A stretch of DNA of 28,895 nucleotides, from positions 1 through 28,895 of the forward strand of contig JAOZSS010000011.1 of assembly GCA_029939545.1 (NCBI GenBank), given 5' to 3'. Origin of the DNA: Kiritimatiellia bacterium (GTDB lineage: Bacteria; Verrucomicrobiota; Kiritimatiellia; UBA8416; JABMPJ01). Made by a program: the position numbers and the translations under genes. This document shows, in pieces, positions 24,779-28,895 of this stretch (positions are counted from its first letter, which is position 1; each line of letters begins with the position of its first letter). The notes below the pieces were generated by a model. That model was not told the DNA's origin. It ran no database searches and was given only the letters and a program-made list of their open reading frames with translations.

Positions 24779-27700
24779 TGGTTCTCTCCCGTTCCGCCGA
24801 CAGGGGCAGCCCCTTCGTCAGCCGTCGCGTCTGTCGCTTCGATTGTATCTTCAGATTCTGTCAATTCGTCGGCTTGCTCCGTCACCTCAACACCGCTGAC
24901 CGCAAGCTTGGTCCTGGCCTTGCTGCGCGCACGGCGAACCTCGCTGAGGCAGTCCCCCTTGGGGAAGGTCTCCACGTAGCCGTCCGCATCATCCAGTACG
25001 GCCTGGTAATGCCCCGCTTCCAGGAGCAGCGGGATACAGATGCAGAACGCATCCTCAATATGCGGGCGAGCGTCCGCATCACTCGTATCGCCAAGCATCA
25101 TAAGACCCTGTAGTGTCGTGATCGCCTCGCCGCGATACTCGGCCGCCTTCTCGGCGGACCCGTACTCAACCTCTGCCTCAGCCTTGAGCACGATAAGTTG
25201 TGCCACAACCACATCCGAACGCGCCCGGAACCCGGTTGACTTGTCGTACTGCCGCGCCTTGGTCATCGCGAGAACGGCCTTGTTGAACAGGTCCAGCCGC
25301 AGGTCGCCATCCGCTTCATCCTTGGCCAGTTCGGCGTACGAGCGACTGAGCTGGAGGCTGGCCTCGACGGTCATACCGCTCTTGGGATACTTGTCGAGCA
25401 GGCCTTGCAGCACCTCGACCGCTTTGCCGTACTCCTCGCGATCGACCATGATCTGGCCCTTGCCCATCATGGCTTTCTCCACGTAGGCGCGCTCATCGGT
25501 AGAGGAGAGGATGCGTTCGAAGGCCTGCAAACTGATGTCGTATTCGCCCGCCTTGAGCAGCTCGTTTCCGGCGGTCAGAATCTGGGCGTTGGAGTACGTC
25601 CCCTTGCCCGAAAACATTTCGCGGAAGACGTCGACCGCACGCTTGCGCATGCCGAGTTCCAGCAGGCTCTTGCCCAGCACAAAGAGTGCGTTTTCCGCCT
25701 CCGGCGTGCCGGGATAGTCGGTCTGGAGCCGCTTCAGAGCCTTCTGGGCCTCGTCGGGCTTCTCCAGGATGGTCCACAACGTGCCGACTTGGCTCAACGC
25801 GGCGGGTCCATAGCGCGACTTAGGATGCCCGTCGACAAGCGACTGGAAGGTTTTGATCGCGGCGAGCTGGTAAGCCCTGATCTTGCTTTCCGGCTGCTTC
25901 AGCCGGCTATAGCAGACGCCCTTGAAGAAGAGACAGCCCTGTAGCACGTCGTTGTTCTTATCGGCGTCATCGGGCTCAGGCGCGTATTTCGGGTCCTTGG
26001 CATTGATCAGCTTGATGAGCTCGCTGTAGCGCTTGATGGCAGAGGGGAGGTACTTGCCGCCCATCTTCTGGTAGCCGTTCGCCATCCGGAACATGGAACG
26101 AATGTACGCATGCCCGGGCTGACGCTCTTTCGCGAGGGCCTCGCTGTAGTGCTTGAGCGCAATCAGCTCCGCCTTGACGTCCTCCAGCTTGAGATGGCAG
26201 TAGGTGATCTGCTTGAGCGCACTGAGGGTGCTCGGGGACCCGCTGTAGTCTTTGACGATACGACCGTAGAGCTGCAGCGCCTTCGCGTATTCGCCCTCCG
26301 TAAAGGCGCGCGTGGCGGACTGGTAGAGTAGTGCCGGCGCCATCGGATGCTTCGGGAAATTGTCGAAGTAGACCGTGTAGACCGCCGCCTTGCGTTCCTC
26401 GTTGCCGTAATCACCGTAGGTGCCTCCGGCTCGCAGCACCTGGTCGCCGGCCTTGTTCTGCATCGCATGTTCGCCGCCGAAACGTTCGGCTATGTAGCGC
26501 ACGGTGGTGTCGACCATCAGGTCATCTTTCGTCTCCACGTAGCAGCGCGCCAGCTCGCCCAGCGCGGCCACGGAGGTCTCGCCATCGGGGAAGCGGTTCA
26601 GAACTTTGAGGTAGGCATCGACCGCGTTGGCAAACTGGTTCTGGTTGAACAGCGCGCGGGCACCTTGGAACTGGTAGCGGCGGACCGCGTCCATCTGCTC
26701 CTTCGTCACCTGCGTCTTGATCTTGGCATTGAAAGGCGGAGCCTTCAGTACCTGCTCCACCTTCTCGGCCAGCTCACCGGCTTCCGGTGCCCACTTGGTG
26801 CTGGGATAGCCGATAAACACATTCAGAAAATGCTGTAGTGCGCCCGGGGCCCGCTTGCCATTGGGCTTCTTCTTGCCTGCGAGGAGATCGATAATCGCAG
26901 CTTTGTCTGTGCTCGGATCGAGTTTCTTCGATTCAGTCCACATCATCTCGCCGAGGAGGTAACGGCACTCGGCCATCGGACTCAGATTCTCCAGATCCTG
27001 TTCGCGCAGGATTTCATCGATCTGCTTGAGCGCTCCCTTGTAGTCCTCGATCAGATGCGCGGCCCCATCCAGATCGCCCTTCAGAGAAAGCATGTGGGCC
27101 TTGATCACGATGGCCTTACCGAACCAGATGTCCTGGACCCAGAGGATATCGTCGGTCAGCTTGTTGATCTTCTCGAAGAGCTGCTTGCGCTCGGCCTCAG
27201 TCTTTATCTGCACCACCTTAAGCATCAACTCGGCAGTCTCACTCATGACCTGGCGCCTGATGTGCTTGGGTGCGTCAGCCTTCAGAACGCTCTCATAGGC
27301 GGCAATGGCGCCCTCTTCCTTGCCAAGCATGAGCTGCATCTGCGCATACTTGTAGGCCGAGTTAATGTAGAAATCGTTCAGGCCCTTGGTGGGCTTGGGA
27401 AACGCTTTGAAGAAGGACTTGTAGATCTCCTCGGCCTGTGGGTACTTGCCCCAGGCGTAGTAACCGTCGGCGAGCGAAAGGCGCATCGCCCAGGCGTCCT
27501 GGCCGTTCTGGTCGGATTCTTTGGCGATGGCCTCCAACACGGCCTCGAACCTGCCGCGGGAGATCATGCTCTTCATCTTGAGCACCTTGATGAACGGCTT
27601 GGCCTCCGGATGCTTCCGGCTGAGGCGGTCGACCACCATCTCGGCGTAGTCAGCCATGCCGCGCTTCTGCAGTGCTTCGGCATACTGGATCTCCATCTTG

Positions 27701-27810
27701 ACTTCGGGCGATGGCCCCCCGGTGAGATCTTCTGCTCCCGGGGCGGGTACCGCCGCCATGATGAATCCTACCAGTAATAGTCCTGTCAGCCAGATGCGCC
27801 TGTGCCTCAT
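24775..27810 (-). CDS. Large exported TPR protein, 1011 aa
   Basis: First gene of the ExbBD operon. The signal peptide is WLTGLLLVGFIMAAVPAPGA. The remainder is almost entirely TPR-like helical hairpins of the BamD/YbgF type, recognisable by repeated phrases such as YPQAEEIYKSFFKAFPKP, AVDAYLKVLNRFPDGETSVA, ALQLYGRIVKDYSGSPSTL and ALKRLQTDYPGTPEAENALF. At least a dozen repeats can be picked out. The last ~45 residues are an acidic tail rich in Glu, Thr and Ala. With no membrane segment after the signal, it should be periplasmic. It could be a scaffold bridging the inner-membrane motor to the outer membrane or cell wall (inference). ATG 27810 has GGAG at good spacing. Confidence 0.85.
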   Translation of the reverse strand: MRHRRIWLTGLLLVGFIMAAVPAPGAEDLTGGPSPEVKMEIQYAEALQKRGMADYAEMVVDRLSRKHPEAKPFIKVLKMKSMISRGRFEAVLEAIAKESDQNGQDAWAMRLSLADGYYAWGKYPQAEEIYKSFFKAFPKPTKGLNDFYINSAYKYAQMQLMLGKEEGAIAAYESVLKADAPKHIRRQVMSETAELMLKVVQIKTEAERKQLFEKINKLTDDILWVQDIWFGKAIVIKAHMLSLKGDLDGAAHLIEDYKGALKQIDEILREQDLENLSPMAECRYLLGEMMWTESKKLDPSTDKAAIIDLLAGKKKPNGKRAPGALQHFLNVFIGYPSTKWAPEAGELAEKVEQVLKAPPFNAKIKTQVTKEQMDAVRRYQFQGARALFNQNQFANAVDAYLKVLNRFPDGETSVAALGELARCYVETKDDLMVDTTVRYIAERFGGEHAMQNKAGDQVLRAGGTYGDYGNEERKAAVYTVYFDNFPKHPMAPALLYQSATRAFTEGEYAKALQLYGRIVKDYSGSPSTLSALKQITYCHLKLEDVKAELIALKHYSEALAKERQPGHAYIRSMFRMANGYQKMGGKYLPSAIKRYSELIKLINAKDPKYAPEPDDADKNNDVLQGCLFFKGVCYSRLKQPESKIRAYQLAAIKTFQSLVDGHPKSRYGPAALSQVGTLWTILEKPDEAQKALKRLQTDYPGTPEAENALFVLGKSLLELGMRKRAVDVFREMFSGKGTYSNAQILTAGNELLKAGEYDISLQAFERILSSTDERAYVEKAMMGKGQIMVDREEYGKAVEVLQGLLDKYPKSGMTVEASLQLSRSYAELAKDEADGDLRLDLFNKAVLAMTKARQYDKSTGFRARSDVVVAQLIVLKAEAEVEYGSAEKAAEYRGEAITTLQGLMMLGDTSDADARPHIEDAFCICIPLLLEAGHYQAVLDDADGYVETFPKGDCLSEVRRARSKARTKLAVSGVEVTEQADELTESEDTIEATDATADEGAAPVGGTGENQ

Positions 27811-27838
27811 ATCGTCTCCATCTCTTCAGTAGAACAAG

Positions 27839-27867
27839 AGGCTAGGCAATGCGCTTTGTGCGGTCAA
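27839..27867 (-). promoter_or_regulatory. Candidate sigma70 promoter of the TPR-ExbBD operon
   Basis: On the minus strand: TTGACC (27867-27862, 5/6), a 17-base spacer, TAGCCT (27844-27839, 3/6). It lies just upstream of the operon's first gene and back-to-back with the rmuC promoter. Confidence 0.5.
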
Positions 27868-27880
27868 TGGTTTTTCTGTG

Positions 27881-27910
27881 TTGGCAGTCCCTGCGCGATG
27901 ATCATATAGT
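27881..27910 (+). promoter_or_regulatory. Candidate sigma70 promoter of rmuC
   Basis: TTGGCA (27881-27886, 5/6), an 18-base spacer, TATAGT (27905-27910, 5/6). Transcription would start at about 27917, one base before the GTG start codon, suggesting a leaderless mRNA. Confidence 0.55.
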
Positions 27911-27917
27911 CACTCGC

Positions 27918-28895
27918 GTGAACACGTTGCCCGCATTGATTATCGCCGCCGCCATCGTGGTGGCCAGTCTCCTGCTCTACTGGCTGCTCAGCCGCGTGCT
28001 GCGCCGCAACGAGAGCCTATCGCTGCTCCAGAACCAGGTCAACGCGGCCACGCAGCAGTCGGCGCAACAGGTCGAGGCGCTGCGCACAAGCATGGCGGAC
28101 AGCCTGCAGGCCCTGACCCACCAGCTCAGCCAATCGCTGGCCACGAGCAGCAAGCAGGTGGGTGCCCGGCTGGACTCCACAACCAAAATCATCGGGGATG
28201 TACGCCAGCAACTCGGACAGCTCGAGAAATCATCCAAACGCATGCTCGAGGTGGGCACCGACATTGCCCAACTCCAGGAGATCCTGCAGCCCCCAAAACT
28301 GCGCGGCTCACTCGGCGAGCTGTTCCTGGGTGACCTGCTGGCCCAGATCCTGCCGGCCAGCCACTTCGAGCTGCAACACCACTTCAAGGGCGGCGAGGTG
28401 GTCGATGCCGTCGTGACCCTGCGCGCCGGGATGGTGCCGATCGACGCCAAGTTCCCGCTCGACAACTTCAAGCGGGTCCTCGCGTCCGAAAGCGACGATG
28501 ACCGCCGTAGTTCACGTCGCGCCTTCGCGCGCGACGTGAAGGGTCATATTGACGCAATCGCCAAGAAGTACATCCGGATGGACGAAGGCACCTTCGATTT
28601 CGCCCTCATGTATATCCCGGCCGAGAACGTCTATTATGAGACCATTATAAAGGATGAACTGTTGGATGGCGACATGGTCCTCTTTGAGTATGCGCTCAAG
28701 CGTCGCGTCATCCCCGTATCGCCTAACAGCTTCTATGCCTATCTCCAGACCATCATCCTCGGACTGAAGGGCCTGCAGGTCGAGGAGCAGTCGCGCGAGA
28801 TCATCGGTCATCTCTCCCGTCTGCGTAAGGAATTCGACACCTTCTCCGATGCGTTCCGGCTCGTGGGTCAGCATCTCGACAACTCGGGCAAGAAG
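27918..28895 (+). CDS. rmuC: DNA recombination protein RmuC, 3' end outside window
   Basis: At least 326 residues, open to the right edge. A membrane helix (LPALIIAAAIVVASLLLYWL) is followed by a Gln/Ser-rich coiled coil (about 35-120), then the RmuC domain: LRGSLGELFLGDLLAQILPA, PIDAKFPLDNF, MYIPAENVYYE and SFYAYLQTIILGLKGLQVEE. RmuC limits inversions at short inverted repeats and has a nuclease-like fold; its biochemical role is poorly defined. The start is GTG 27918, because the membrane helix begins there and no in-frame ATG precedes it; TTG 27927 is an alternative. No ribosome-binding site is visible. It is divergent from the TPR-ExbBD operon. Confidence 0.92.
   Translation, partial: MNTLPALIIAAAIVVASLLLYWLLSRVLRRNESLSLLQNQVNAATQQSAQQVEALRTSMADSLQALTHQLSQSLATSSKQVGARLDSTTKIIGDVRQQLGQLEKSSKRMLEVGTDIAQLQEILQPPKLRGSLGELFLGDLLAQILPASHFELQHHFKGGEVVDAVVTLRAGMVPIDAKFPLDNFKRVLASESDDDRRSSRRAFARDVKGHIDAIAKKYIRMDEGTFDFALMYIPAENVYYETIIKDELLDGDMVLFEYALKRRVIPVSPNSFYAYLQTIILGLKGLQVEEQSREIIGHLSRLRKEFDTFSDAFRLVGQHLDNSGKK

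Noticed and set aside
23837..24979. A 380-codon plus-strand open frame opposite exbB and the TPR genes
   Set aside because: Antisense to well-supported genes in a tight operon; composition is low-complexity Leu/Arg/His and no motif is visible.
28512..28874. A 120-codon minus-strand open frame near the right edge
   Set aside because: Antisense to the conserved RmuC domain; no independent support.

Overview
The window looks like chromosomal DNA of a Gram-negative, GC-rich environmental bacterium. The envelope genes (ExbB/ExbD pair, a single-pass protein carrying a squalene-cyclase-like toroid, large secreted TPR proteins), the UroD-thioredoxin plus CobW pair and the heparinase-type polysaccharide genes suggest the PVC superphylum (Kiritimatiellota/Lentisphaerota/Verrucomicrobiota). 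That placement rests on gene content only. No rRNA, tRNA, CRISPR array, transposase or phage gene was recognised.

Layout. (1) 1-9141 is a surface-polysaccharide locus. A membrane-anchored heparinase II/III-like protein, cut by the left edge, runs on the plus strand. Converging on it is a tight minus-strand operon: GT2 glycosyltransferase, polysaccharide deacetylase, Wzx-like flippase, two GT4 glycosyltransferases and a radical SAM/SPASM protein. (2) 9274-11642 is a two-gene minus-strand unit: a UroD/MtaA-like protein fused to a thioredoxin-like domain, then a CobW/COG0523 GTPase. (3) 11845-13694 holds a secreted protein of unknown function, a truncated Gfo/Idh/MocA-like remnant and a ferritin-like protein. 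(4) 13782-16495 is serS-tilS, translationally coupled. (5) 16496-17117 has no gene but carries two inverted-repeat elements. (6) 17118-18512 encodes a secreted protein that reads as a YdjY-like domain followed by two ExbD-periplasmic-like domains. (7) 18581-27810 is a minus-strand gene row: 1011-aa TPR protein, 270-aa TPR protein, ExbB, ExbD, ExbD, a TonB-like anchor fused to an alpha/alpha toroid, then mutL. (8) rmuC runs off the right edge.

The most interesting system is the row at 20555-27810. It resembles a Tol/Ton proton-driven envelope machine: ExbB and two ExbD proteins, each with the membrane aspartate, would energise a single-pass TonB-shaped protein. That protein's C-terminal domain is not TonB but a prenyltransferase/squalene-cyclase-type toroid, and two exported TPR proteins are made first from the same operon. 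The secreted YdjY/ExbD-like protein nearby may belong to the same process. A second notable point is a heptanucleotide array (GTTCTGA on the plus strand) lying between the only early non-ATG start codon of mutL and its conserved domain. Copy-number change there would shift the frame. The array belongs to an inverted heptamer element that also occurs near 16.6 kb.
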